Assembly: GCA_938045085.1 (NCBI GenBank)
Contig: CALINZ010000278.1
Coordinates: forward strand, 1-15,825
Reading direction: 5' to 3'
Source of the DNA: an uncultured Collinsella sp.
Lineage (GTDB): Bacteria > Actinomycetota > Coriobacteriia > Coriobacteriales > Coriobacteriaceae
Length of the DNA: 15,825 nt
Position numbers and translations under genes: made by a program. Below are positions 6,198-13,383 of this stretch, in pieces. Within the stretch, counting starts at the first letter, position 1, and each line of letters begins with the position of its first letter. The notes beneath the pieces are model-generated. The model saw only the letters and a list, made by a program, of their open reading frames with translations. It searched no databases and had not been told where the DNA came from.

Positions 6198-8840
6198 ATG
6201 TTAGATAGATTTACCGATCGAGCGCGCAAGGTCATGTCGATGGCCAAACAGGAGGCGCTCGATCTGCACTCAAATAAGGTGGGCACCGAGCATCTGCTGC
6301 TCGCGCTTGCCAAGGAGGACGAGGGCATTGCCGCCGAGGCGCTGCGCTCGCTCGATATCTCCTACGACGACATCATGGACACCCTCAAAGAGGTCCAGAC
6401 CACGGTTCCCGAGCCCAGTGAGGAGACCGAGGCGGCCAAGCTCGCCTTTACGCCGCTCGTCATTAGCGTGATGGAGCGTTCATTCCGCGTGGCGCGTGAG
6501 AACAACCAGACCTACGTGTCGACCGAGCACCTGCTCATCGGTATCGTCGAAGAGGGCAACGGCATGGCCATGGACATCCTCATGCGCCTGGGTGTGTCGT
6601 CCGCCTCCATCAAAAAGGCTATCGAGAAACTCACCGCCAAGGACCAGGACAAGAAGCGTCCGCTCGCCGGCGCCGGTGCTGGTCGTCCCGGTGCGGGCCT
6701 GCCGTTCTTTAGCGGCTCGGATGCCTCTCAGCAAAAGGGGAGCGGCACCGACACGCTCAAGCAGTTCGCCACCAACCTCACTCAAAAGGCGCGCGACGGC
6801 GAGCTCGATCCCGTGATTGGCCGCGAAAAGGAAGTCCAGCGTATGATGGAAATTCTTTCGCGCCGCACCAAGAACAACCCGCTCATTCTGGGCGACCCCG
6901 GCGTGGGCAAGACGGCCATCGTCGAGGGCCTGGCTCAGCAGATTGCAGCCGGCAACGTGCCCGAGAACCTCATGAACCAGAATATCTGGACGCTCGACCT
7001 GCCGGGCCTCGTGGCGGGTGCCAAGTATCGCGGCGAGTTTGAGGAGCGCCTCAAGAACGTGATCCAGGAGGCCACCGAAGCCGACGACGTCATCCTGTTT
7101 ATCGACGAGATGCACACCATCATCGGTGCCGGTTCTGCTGAGGGCTCCATCGACGCGAGCTCTATGCTCAAGCCCGTGCTCGCGCGCGGTGCCTTCCAGA
7201 TTATCGGCGCCACCACGGCCGAGGAATTCCGCAAGTACCTCACCAAGGACCCGGCCTTCGAGCGTCGCTTCCAGACCATCGATGTCGAGGAGCCGAGCGT
7301 CGAGGACACGGTCAAGATCCTGACCGCGCTCAAGCCGCGCTACGAGGAGCACCACCATGTGCGCTATACGCAGGGTGCTATCGAGGCCGCCGCGAACCTT
7401 TCCAACCGCTACATCCAGGATCGCTTCCTGCCCGATAAGGCCATCGACCTCATTGACGAGGCCGGTGCCCGCGCTCGCATCGCCGCGAATCGCGCGCCCG
7501 AGCCGGTGCGCGAGGCCGAGCATCGCATAGAGGAGCTCAAGGCCGCCGCGCAGGAGGCCACCGAGAGCGACGACATGAACAAGGCCGCCGAGATTACCGA
7601 GCGGCAGAAGGCCGCCGAGATTGAGCTCGCCGAGGCCAAGGCCGCCTGGACCGCCGAGCTCGACGCCAGCCCGCTCACCATCGATGTGAGTCAGATCGCC
7701 GATATCGTGTCCGTGACTTCGGGCGTACCGGTGTCCTCGCTTACCGAGAGCGAGAGCCGTCGCCTGCTGCAGGCCGAAAGCGTGCTCAAGACGCGCATCA
7801 TCGGTCAGGACGAGGCTGTCGAGGCAGTTGCCAAGGCCGTACGCCGCAGCCGCTCGCCGCTCAAGGATCCGCGTCGCCCCGGCGGCAGCTTTATCTTCCT
7901 GGGTCCCACCGGCACGGGCAAGACCGAGCTCGCCAAGACGCTCGCCGAGTACCTCTTTGGCAGCAAGGATGCGCTCATCAGCTTCGACATGTCCGAGTTC
8001 GGTAGCGAGTTCGAGGTCTCCAAGCTCATCGGTAGCCCTCCGGGTTACGTCGGTCACGACGAGGGCGGCCAGCTCACCAAGGCCGTTCGTCGTCACCCGT
8101 ACTCGGTCGTGCTGTTCGACGAGATCGAGAAGGCGCACCCCGATATCTTCAACATCTTGCTGCAGGTGCTGGAGGAGGGCCGCCTGACCGATAGCCAGGG
8201 CAAGACGGTCGACTTCCGCAACACCGTGATCATCATGACGTCCAACGTGGGCGCCCGCGAGATTGCGCAGGATGCGAGCGTGGGCTTTGGTACCACCGGC
8301 GAGCAGGGTCTCACGTCGAGTGAGATCCGTGGTCGCGCGATGGGCGAGCTCAAGCGCCTGTTCCGCCCCGAGCTGCTCAACCGTATCGATGACATCGTGG
8401 TGTTCCAGAAGCTCTCGGGCGAGAATCTCACCAAGATCGCGCACCTGCTGGTGGACGACCTGCGTCAGCGTTTGATTGCCAACGGCATGAACATCAAGCT
8501 CACCGATGCGGCCTATGACAAGATCGTGGCCGAGGGCACCGACCTCACCAACGGTGCGCGTCCGCTGCGCCGTGCCATCCAAAAGCTCATCGAGGATCCG
8601 CTGTCCGAGGAGCTGCTGGCCGGCGAGTGGGGCGAGGGCGATACCGTCCTGTGCGATGTGGCCGACGGCAAGTTTGTCTTTAGCCATGGCACGGGCGAGA
8701 TCCCGGCACCGCGTCCGGCGGGCACGCTCGGTGGCGATACCGCTCCGGCGGCGCCGCACACCGGCAACGCCGCGCCTGTGAGCAGTGGCGTGAGCTCGGG
8801 TCCCGGCGGCATGATGCAAGCCGGTTCCGGCGCGCTGTAG
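6198..8840 (+). CDS. clpC: ClpC, AAA+ unfoldase subunit of the Clp protease
   Basis: This is an 880-residue Hsp100 ATPase that unfolds proteins and feeds them to ClpP in the cytoplasm. It starts with the ClpC N-terminal double repeat (MLDRFTDRARKVM, and FTPLVISVMERSFRVA with VSTEHLLIGI). A glycine-rich linker at about 155-185 leads to AAA domain 1 with Walker A GDPGVGKT (232-239) and Walker B ILFIDE (299-304). A coiled middle region follows, carrying a UVR-like segment (DDMNKAAEITERQKAAEIEL). AAA domain 2 has Walker A GPTGTGKT (569-576) and Walker B VVLFDEIEKAHPD. The VGF tripeptide at 695-697 occupies the ClpP-binding loop, which separates ClpC from ClpB. The last ~45 residues are a Pro/Gly/Ala/Ser-rich tail, probably disordered. 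ctsR, mcsA and mcsB, its usual Firmicute partners, are absent nearby. It appears to be a single-gene unit with its own terminator. Confidence 0.97.
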   Translation: MLDRFTDRARKVMSMAKQEALDLHSNKVGTEHLLLALAKEDEGIAAEALRSLDISYDDIMDTLKEVQTTVPEPSEETEAAKLAFTPLVISVMERSFRVARENNQTYVSTEHLLIGIVEEGNGMAMDILMRLGVSSASIKKAIEKLTAKDQDKKRPLAGAGAGRPGAGLPFFSGSDASQQKGSGTDTLKQFATNLTQKARDGELDPVIGREKEVQRMMEILSRRTKNNPLILGDPGVGKTAIVEGLAQQIAAGNVPENLMNQNIWTLDLPGLVAGAKYRGEFEERLKNVIQEATEADDVILFIDEMHTIIGAGSAEGSIDASSMLKPVLARGAFQIIGATTAEEFRKYLTKDPAFERRFQTIDVEEPSVEDTVKILTALKPRYEEHHHVRYTQGAIEAAANLSNRYIQDRFLPDKAIDLIDEAGARARIAANRAPEPVREAEHRIEELKAAAQEATESDDMNKAAEITERQKAAEIELAEAKAAWTAELDASPLTIDVSQIADIVSVTSGVPVSSLTESESRRLLQAESVLKTRIIGQDEAVEAVAKAVRRSRSPLKDPRRPGGSFIFLGPTGTGKTELAKTLAEYLFGSKDALISFDMSEFGSEFEVSKLIGSPPGYVGHDEGGQLTKAVRRHPYSVVLFDEIEKAHPDIFNILLQVLEEGRLTDSQGKTVDFRNTVIIMTSNVGAREIAQDASVGFGTTGEQGLTSSEIRGRAMGELKRLFRPELLNRIDDIVVFQKLSGENLTKIAHLLVDDLRQRLIANGMNIKLTDAAYDKIVAEGTDLTNGARPLRRAIQKLIEDPLSEELLAGEWGEGDTVLCDVADGKFVFSHGTGEIPAPRPAGTLGGDTAPAAPHTGNAAPVSSGVSSGPGGMMQAGSGAL

Positions 8841-8859
8841 GGATTAACATAGCTTTGCG

Positions 8860-8890
8860 AAGGGGCACTCCTGTCGGGGCGCCCCTTTTT
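8860..8890 (+). terminator. Intrinsic terminator of clpC
   Basis: AAGGGGC (8860-8866) pairs with GCCCCTT (8881-8887) across a 14-base loop, and the right arm continues into a run of five Ts ending at 8890. It lies 19 bases after the clpC stop and isolates clpC from the toxin-antitoxin operon. Confidence 0.85.
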
Positions 8891-8902
8891 ATGAGTAAAT
8901 GG

Positions 8903-8933
8903 TGCTATACTCGAAATACAAATATGTATAGCA
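8903..8933 (+). promoter_or_regulatory. Promoter and operator of the toxin-antitoxin operon
   Basis: TGCTATAC (8903-8910) and GTATAGCA (8926-8933) form a perfect 8-bp inverted repeat with a 15-base AT-rich spacer. The left arm overlaps an extended -10 element, TGCTATACT (TGn plus TATACT, 8903-8911); no good -35 is visible, as is usual for extended -10 promoters. Transcription would start near 8918, inside the spacer. A dimeric ribbon-helix-helix antitoxin bound here would block RNA polymerase, the standard autoregulation of type II modules. The repeat and -10 are seen; the role is inferred. Confidence 0.7.
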
Positions 8934-8945
8934 GAAGGAGCTAGC

Positions 8946-9305
8946 ATGCCTATATCGGTACTCGACTCACGGCCGGTCCAGATGAATGTACGCATGGATC
9001 GCCAACTCAAAGAGGCTGGGGACGCCGTGCTGTCGCATATCGGCATGACGCCGTCTCAAGCGGTGCGGACACTTTGGGAATATCTGGTCGTCAACGGATG
9101 CATGCCCTCGAGATCGGGGATTGCGGTACCGAGCTCTAACGTGCCAGCGACTGCGTCGGTGGAATCAAGGGTTACGCAAGGCAGCCACATCGTGCGCGAT
9201 GCGTGCCTCAAATATGGCATCCCTGTTCCCGACCTCTTGGGTGACTACGATGACCTCTATGAGGAAGCAATGGCGGAGCGCTATCCCGAGTGGGTGGAGC
9301 TATGA
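8946..9305 (+). CDS. RelB/DinJ-like antitoxin
   Basis: This is a 119-residue protein with the features of the RelB/DinJ antitoxin family. Residues 11-18 (VQMNVRMD) form the DNA-contacting beta strand. Residues 19-31 and 35-50 (MTPSQAVRTLWEYLV) form the two helices of a ribbon-helix-helix domain. The rest is a linker and an acidic C-terminus (LLGDYDDLYEEAMAERYPEW), which likely wraps around and inhibits the toxin. It is longer than typical DinJ (about 86 residues). AGAAGGAG (8933-8940) lies 5 bases before the ATG. Its stop overlaps the next start as ATGA, so toxin and antitoxin are translationally coupled with the antitoxin first. It probably represses its own promoter through the upstream inverted repeat. 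The exact DNA site and partner are inferred. Confidence 0.82.
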   Translation: MPISVLDSRPVQMNVRMDRQLKEAGDAVLSHIGMTPSQAVRTLWEYLVVNGCMPSRSGIAVPSSNVPATASVESRVTQGSHIVRDACLKYGIPVPDLLGDYDDLYEEAMAERYPEWVEL

Positions 9306-9823
9306 GTGCAGACGGCATTCTCAAGTTGCTCATCGACACCAACGTATGGATGGATTACTTTTCTGGAAGGTCGGACCGGACAGCGGATGTTGTCCGTCTA
9401 TTCGAGATTGCCGATGTCTCGGAGCAGATTGCCCTGTTTGCCTCGTCTCTTTCGGTCAAAGATGTCTCGTATCTTGTCTCGGCGGCGATTAAGAGGGAGT
9501 GCCGAAGGAAGAATGGTTCGCTGAGCGATAACGCCATTGCGGCGGCGGACGAAACGGCCTGGGCATGCGTTCGGCAGATGCGCGAGCTCGCCCTCATCGC
9601 GCCGGTCGGTGCAGACGAGGTCTTCGACTCCTTTGTGTTCAAGTATCATCGCAATGACTTTGAGGATGACCTGATGCTGGGCGTTGCCAATCGCATCGAC
9701 GTCGATTACGTCGTGACGGAGGACAAAAATCTCATTAAGCATACCAATGGTGTATGCATAAACGTTGATCAGGCGTTGAGGTTGGTTGAAGGGTCCAGCG
9801 TCCCTTCGGCGCGGCCCGTCTAA
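9302..9823 (+). CDS. PIN-domain ribonuclease toxin
   Basis: This is a 173-residue PIN-domain protein, probably the toxin of the module. PIN toxins (VapC-like) are Mg-dependent ribonucleases that cut tRNA, rRNA or mRNA and stop growth. Visible active-site residues are Asp12 and Asn14 in LIDTNVWMDYF, the acidic pair Asp122/Asp123 in DFEDDLMLGVA, and Asp141 in VVTEDKNL. The central segment SSLSVKDVSYL is also typical. The family's mid-domain glutamate could not be placed with confidence. ATG 9302 is chosen because ATGA joins it to the antitoxin stop; GGTGGAG just before gives a short 2-base spacing, so it depends on coupling. GTG 9290 is an in-frame alternative with no better ribosome site. The target RNA cannot be predicted. 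Confidence 0.85.
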   Translation: MSADGILKLLIDTNVWMDYFSGRSDRTADVVRLFEIADVSEQIALFASSLSVKDVSYLVSAAIKRECRRKNGSLSDNAIAAADETAWACVRQMRELALIAPVGADEVFDSFVFKYHRNDFEDDLMLGVANRIDVDYVVTEDKNLIKHTNGVCINVDQALRLVEGSSVPSARPV

Positions 9824-9827
9824 CATG

Positions 9828-9843
9828 CTTTATCTTGATAAAG
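9828..9843. repeat. 16-bp palindrome after the toxin gene
   Basis: CTTTATCTTGATAAAG reads as 7-bp arms around a TT centre, starting 5 bases after the toxin stop. It could be an operator (size and symmetry fit a small dimeric repressor of MarR type) or a hairpin, though a 2-base loop is too tight for a good RNA hairpin. No T-run follows directly. Confidence 0.6.
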
Positions 9844-9854
9844 TGGTGTTTCCC

Positions 9855-9891
9855 CGCCGTTAGCCGATGATGCGGGGGCGCTCGGCGTTTT
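9855..9891 (+). terminator. Probable terminator of the toxin-antitoxin operon
   Basis: CGCCG (9855-9859) pairs with CGGCG (9883-9887), and AGC (9862-9864) with GCT (9880-9882) past a two-base bulge. Four Ts (9888-9891) follow at once. A competing stem, CCCCGC (9852-9857) with GCGGGG (9872-9877), is also possible but has no adjacent T-run. Confidence 0.45.
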
Positions 9892-9921
9892 CGACTGGTT
9901 TATGCACGCAAAGTCTGGGAA

Positions 9922-9927
9922 TATACA
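9922..9927 (+). promoter_or_regulatory. Possible -10 element for pepD
   Basis: TATACA lies 45 bases before the pepD start. The best -35 candidate at normal spacing is TTTATG (9899-9904), a poor match. This is the only promoter-like sequence seen in the 148 bases between the toxin and pepD. Confidence 0.35.
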
Positions 9928-9971
9928 AGGCGCATGTCTTACTGTCTAACCAGTTGCGCCAAGGAGGCACC

Positions 9972-11429
9972 ATGGACTACAAGATTACCGGCTACGAGCC
10001 CGCTCAGCTGTTCCATTTCTTTGAGGAGGTCAGCGCGATCCCCCGTGGTTCTGGCAACGAGAAGGGCATCAGCGATTTCCTGGTCGCGTTTGCCAAGGAG
10101 CGCGGTCTCGATGTGTATCAGGACGAGGTCTACAACGTCATCATTCGCAAGCCCGCATCTGCCGGCGCCGAGAATGCCCCGACCGTGATGCTGCAGGGTC
10201 ACATCGACATGGTGTGCGACAAGCTGGGTTCCGTCGAGCACGACTTTACGACCGACGGTATCGACCTGGTCGTCAAGGACGGCGTCCTCACCGCTAACGG
10301 CACCACTCTGGGCGCCGACAACGGTATCGCCGTCGCGCTTATGCTTACCGTGCTCAACGACGATTCGATTGCCCATCCGGCCCTCGAGTGCGTATTCACC
10401 ACCGACGAGGAGACTGGCCTGGTCGGTGCCGAGACGCTCGACAAGTCCCAGATTAGCGCCCGTACTATGATCAACCTTGACTCCGAGGAAGAGGGCGTTG
10501 CCACCGTCAGCTGCGCCGGCGGCGTCGTCGTTACCTACACCTGCCCCATCGTGCGCGAGCACAAGACCGGTAGCACCCTCACACTCGACATCTCCGGCCT
10601 GCTGGGCGGTCACTCCGGCAGCGATATCAACCTGGAGCGCGGCAACGGCAACCTCATCATGGCCCGCATCATCGACCGCCTGATGGTCGCTGGCGAGCCC
10701 GCCATCGTCAGCTTTAACGGCGGCACTAAGGACAACGCCATCAACCGTGAGTGCAAGGCTGTTCTGGTCTACGCCGACCACGCTGCCGCCGAGGCCGCGG
10801 CCCAGATCGCAAAGGGCATCATCGCCGACGTTACTGCCGAGCTCGAGGTCTTCGACCCCGGCTTTACCTGCACCGTTGAGATTGCCGACAACGCCGAGGT
10901 CGAGGCCATGGACCAGAAGTCCGCGCTTGCCCTCATCCGCGCCCTGCGTCTTGCCCCCAACGGTGTGATCCGCCGCAACGTCGCCACCGACGGCTCCGTC
11001 GAGGTTTCCTCCAACATCGGTGTGGTTGCCACTTCTGACGACGAGGTCAAGATCATGCTGTCCCCGCGCTCTTCGATCACCTCGCTGCAGAACGAGTTCA
11101 AGGACCGTCTGCAGACGCTGGCCGATGTCCTGGGCTTCGACGCCAAGTTTGAGTTCGAGTATCCCGGCTGGAGCTATGCCGAGCATTCGCCGGTCCGTGA
11201 CGTCTTTGTCGAGAGCTATCGCGAGCTCTTTGGCTCCGAGCTGCGCATCGAGTCCATCCACGCCGGCCTTGAGTGCGGCCTGTTCGCCGAGGCCCTGCAC
11301 GGCCTGGACGCCATCGCCGTGGGCCCGACGCTCTCCGATGTCCACACCCCGGACGAGAGCATGGAGCTCGCTTCTGCCGAGCGCTTCTACGAGTTGCTCA
11401 TCGACGTCCTCAAGCGCCTTGCCGCGTAA
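9972..11429 (+). CDS. pepD: Aminoacyl-histidine dipeptidase PepD (M20 family)
   Basis: This is a 485-residue cytoplasmic zinc dipeptidase of the PepD (M20C) group, which cleaves Xaa-His and many other dipeptides and so recycles amino acids from imported peptides. Metal and catalytic residues are all present: His77 and Asp79 in LQGHIDMVCDK, Asp116 in GTTLGADNGI, catalytic Glu146 with Glu147 in TTDEETGLVGA, Asp170 in NLDSEE, and His458 near the end in LSDVHTPDE. A dimerisation domain lies between the two halves of the catalytic domain, about residues 190-390. Length matches E. coli PepD (485). AAGGAGG (9961-9967) stands 4 bases before ATG 9972; the open frame extends upstream to 9867, but that part has no ribosome site and no similarity to PepD. 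It stands alone between the toxin operon and a convergent mntP. Confidence 0.95.
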   Translation: MDYKITGYEPAQLFHFFEEVSAIPRGSGNEKGISDFLVAFAKERGLDVYQDEVYNVIIRKPASAGAENAPTVMLQGHIDMVCDKLGSVEHDFTTDGIDLVVKDGVLTANGTTLGADNGIAVALMLTVLNDDSIAHPALECVFTTDEETGLVGAETLDKSQISARTMINLDSEEEGVATVSCAGGVVVTYTCPIVREHKTGSTLTLDISGLLGGHSGSDINLERGNGNLIMARIIDRLMVAGEPAIVSFNGGTKDNAINRECKAVLVYADHAAAEAAAQIAKGIIADVTAELEVFDPGFTCTVEIADNAEVEAMDQKSALALIRALRLAPNGVIRRNVATDGSVEVSSNIGVVATSDDEVKIMLSPRSSITSLQNEFKDRLQTLADVLGFDAKFEFEYPGWSYAEHSPVRDVFVESYRELFGSELRIESIHAGLECGLFAEALHGLDAIAVGPTLSDVHTPDESMELASAERFYELLIDVLKRLAA

Positions 11430-11471
11430 AGGTCGCCTTGGTTAGGCCGCTCTAAAACGGCTGGCTATGAA

Positions 11472-11504
11472 AACGGCCGCCTGGCGTAATGCCGGGCGGC
11501 CGTT
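11472..11504. terminator. Bidirectional terminator between pepD and mntP
   Basis: A 14-bp stem (11472-11485 with 11491-11504, one G-U pair, loop GTAAT) sits between two convergent genes. On the minus strand the stem is followed by TTTT (from the A-run at 11470-11473), making it a good terminator for mntP. On the plus strand it is followed by the weaker TATTCGTT, serving pepD. Confidence 0.85.
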
Positions 11505-11509
11505 ATTCG

Positions 11510-12094
11510 TTACAGTGCGAGGATCCCCAGATGATCAAGCAAGATCTTTAGCCCGATGAGGATGAGCACAACGCCGCCGACGATGGTGGCGGGTTTTTCG
11601 TAGCGCGCGCCAAAGGTGTGGCCGATCGCTACGCCGGCGACGGAGAAGATAAACGTTGTGACGCCGATAAGCGATACAGCGGGAACGATATCGACCGAGA
11701 GCGCCGCAAACGAGATGCCTACGGCCAGGGCGTCAATTGAGGTGGCAATGGCGAGAATCAGGTATTCTACCAGGTCAATCTTCTCGGCATCCTTGCCGTC
11801 GCCTTCGTCCTCATCCTCGTCTTCGGTAAAGGCTTCCCACAGCATCTTGCCGCCAATAAAGGCCAAAAGGATAAAGGCAATCCAGTGGTCGATGGGTCCG
11901 ATGATGCCCATGAATTGACTGCCGAGCGCCCATCCGATTACGGGCATGCCGGCCTGAAAGCCGCCAAAGAACAGGCCGAGCACTACGGCGACCTTAAGGT
12001 TGATCTTTTTCATGCCGAGACCCTTGCAGATGGAAACGGCAAAGGCGTCCATCGAAAGGCCAACGGCGAGCAACACGAGCTCTGCGAGTCCCAT
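11510..12094 (-). CDS. mntP: Manganese efflux pump MntP
   Basis: This is a 194-residue inner-membrane protein of the MntP (DUF204) family that exports Mn2+ and protects against manganese overload. It has six predicted membrane helices in two internal repeats. Each repeat carries the family's aspartate motif: SMDAFAVS (Asp16) and TSIDALAVG (Asp121). The halves are joined by a very acidic loop (EDEDEDEGD, 91-99), which could bind metal. Length is normal for the family. On the minus strand a GAGGGAG ribosome site (12102-12108) lies 7 bases from the ATG at 12094. It is convergent with pepD and divergent from disA. The leader is short; a manganese riboswitch is common ahead of mntP in other bacteria but was not convincingly found here. 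Confidence 0.95.
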   Translation of the reverse strand: MGLAELVLLAVGLSMDAFAVSICKGLGMKKINLKVAVVLGLFFGGFQAGMPVIGWALGSQFMGIIGPIDHWIAFILLAFIGGKMLWEAFTEDEDEDEGDGKDAEKIDLVEYLILAIATSIDALAVGISFAALSVDIVPAVSLIGVTTFIFSVAGVAIGHTFGARYEKPATIVGGVVLILIGLKILLDHLGILAL

Positions 12095-12144
12095 AGTCTG
12101 GCTCCCTCTCTGCGGGCGAACCCGATTACACGACTACTCCCTCA

Positions 12145-12150
12145 TTTATA
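12145..12150 (-). promoter_or_regulatory. Probable -10 element for mntP
   Basis: On the minus strand this reads TATAAA, followed by T. It is flanked by a perfect 5-bp inverted repeat (CTCAT 12141-12145, ATGAG 12150-12154) that could be an operator half-site pair. No convincing -35 was found. A start just downstream would give an mntP leader of about 45 bases. The remaining sequence up to disA (12155-12300) shows no gene and only short stems such as CCCAAATGGG at 12193-12202. Confidence 0.45.
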
Positions 12151-12315
12151 TGAGACCCGATGCTACCACATGAGCAGCCAAAAGAGTCCCGTCCCAAATG
12201 GGCTACCTAAGCGGCGTTCGCTCATTCTGTAAGCATCGGATTTCGCGAGCGTGGCGGGGGCAAACCGTGAGAAACTATTTAGCGTTTATGGAGCGTATAG
12301 GATTGGAGCGATGCC

Positions 12316-13383
12316 TTGGATAAGAACGAGTTGCAAAAGCGTATGGAACAGGCCATTCGTCTGACGGCACCTGGCCAGCCGATCCGCACCGCCCTCGACA
12401 TGATCATTGCCGGTCACCTGGGCGCCCTTATCTGCGTCGGCGACACCGAAAACGTGCTCGCTGCCGGTAACGATGGCTTCCCGCTCAACATTTCGTTCAC
12501 CTCGAACCGTCTGTTCGAGCTTTCCAAGATGGACGGCGCCATCGTCATTGACGGTGACCTCACCCAGATTCTGCGCGCCAACTTCCACCTCAATCCCGAT
12601 CCCTCACTCGCCACGAGCGAGACGGGCATGCGTCACCGTACTGCCGCTCGCATGTCGGTGCTCACCGACGCCATCGTGATCTCGGTTTCGGCTCGTCGTG
12701 CTGTCGTCAACGTGTATGTCCACGGCAAGAGCTACGAGATCCAGCCCGTCACCACCATCATGAGCTCGGTCAACCAGCTCGTCGCCACGCTCCAGACCAC
12801 CCGTCAGTCGCTTGATCGCTCCCTGCTGCGCCTGACGGCCCTTGAGCTCGACGACTACGTTACGCTCGCCGACATTACCGGTATTTTCTCGAGTTTCGAG
12901 ATCATGCAGCAGGCAAAGACTGAGCTTAAGGATTGTATCGTCAAGCTGGGCAACCAGGGCAAGCTCGTGCAGATGCAGCTCGAGCAGCTCGCCGGCTCCA
13001 GTATGGATACCGAGTATGACCTGATGATCCGCGACTACGCGAGCGACTCCTCCGAGGCCAATGCCGAGAAGATTCGCGCCGAGCTTAGCCGCATGACGCC
13101 TAAGGACCTGTCCGACCCACAGCATGTGGCGGCGGTTCTGGGTTATGACGACCTGGATGAGGACTCCGTCATGACGCCGCTGGGCCTGCGCACGCTTTCG
13201 CGCGTGTCCGTCGTGCGCGACGGCGTAGCCGAGAAGATTGTCGACGAGTACGGCTCGCTGCAGGAACTCATGGACGACATCAGCGAGGATCCGGAGCGCC
13301 TGGGCGACTTTGGCGTTAACAACCCTGCCATTCTTGCGGACTCCCTGTACCGCATGAAGGGCACCAAACAGGGGAACGCATAA
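12316..13383 (+). CDS. disA: DisA, diadenylate cyclase / DNA integrity scanning protein
   Basis: This is a 355-residue protein that makes the second messenger c-di-AMP from two ATP and binds branched DNA. The N-terminal DAC domain (about 1-145) has the catalytic DGA (73-75) and the RHR motif (106-108, in ETGMRHRTAARMS; the usual form is GTRHRTA, so Thr is Met here). A helical linker with repeated leucine and glutamine residues follows (about 150-280). The C-terminus has a helix-hairpin-helix DNA-binding domain (LGLRTLSRVSVVRDGVAEKIVDEYGSLQEL, about 283-312, described here only by its key residues). The start is TTG 12316, with GGAG (12305-12308) 7 bases before it; ATG 12311 is out of frame. 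Its stop and the ispD start share one base (TAATG), so it is the first gene of an operon with ispD, ispF and cysS. Confidence 0.95.
   Translation: MDKNELQKRMEQAIRLTAPGQPIRTALDMIIAGHLGALICVGDTENVLAAGNDGFPLNISFTSNRLFELSKMDGAIVIDGDLTQILRANFHLNPDPSLATSETGMRHRTAARMSVLTDAIVISVSARRAVVNVYVHGKSYEIQPVTTIMSSVNQLVATLQTTRQSLDRSLLRLTALELDDYVTLADITGIFSSFEIMQQAKTELKDCIVKLGNQGKLVQMQLEQLAGSSMDTEYDLMIRDYASDSSEANAEKIRAELSRMTPKDLSDPQHVAAVLGYDDLDEDSVMTPLGLRTLSRVSVVRDGVAEKIVDEYGSLQELMDDISEDPERLGDFGVNNPAILADSLYRMKGTKQGNA

Noticed and set aside
6480..8819. Long minus-strand open frame opposite clpC
   Set aside because: clpC is unmistakable on the plus strand; the antisense translation has no family motifs and no ribosome site was recognised.
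9867..9971. N-terminal extension of pepD
   Set aside because: The extra residues overlap a probable terminator and promoter region and have no PepD similarity; AAGGAGG marks ATG 9972.
9939..11345. Minus-strand open frame opposite pepD
   Set aside because: All PepD metal ligands are coded on the plus strand; the antisense product is a compositional shadow.
12155..12300. Repeat or mobile-element end in the mntP-disA gap
   Set aside because: Only short stems such as CCCAAATGGG were seen; no paired terminal repeats, transposase remnant or target duplication is present.
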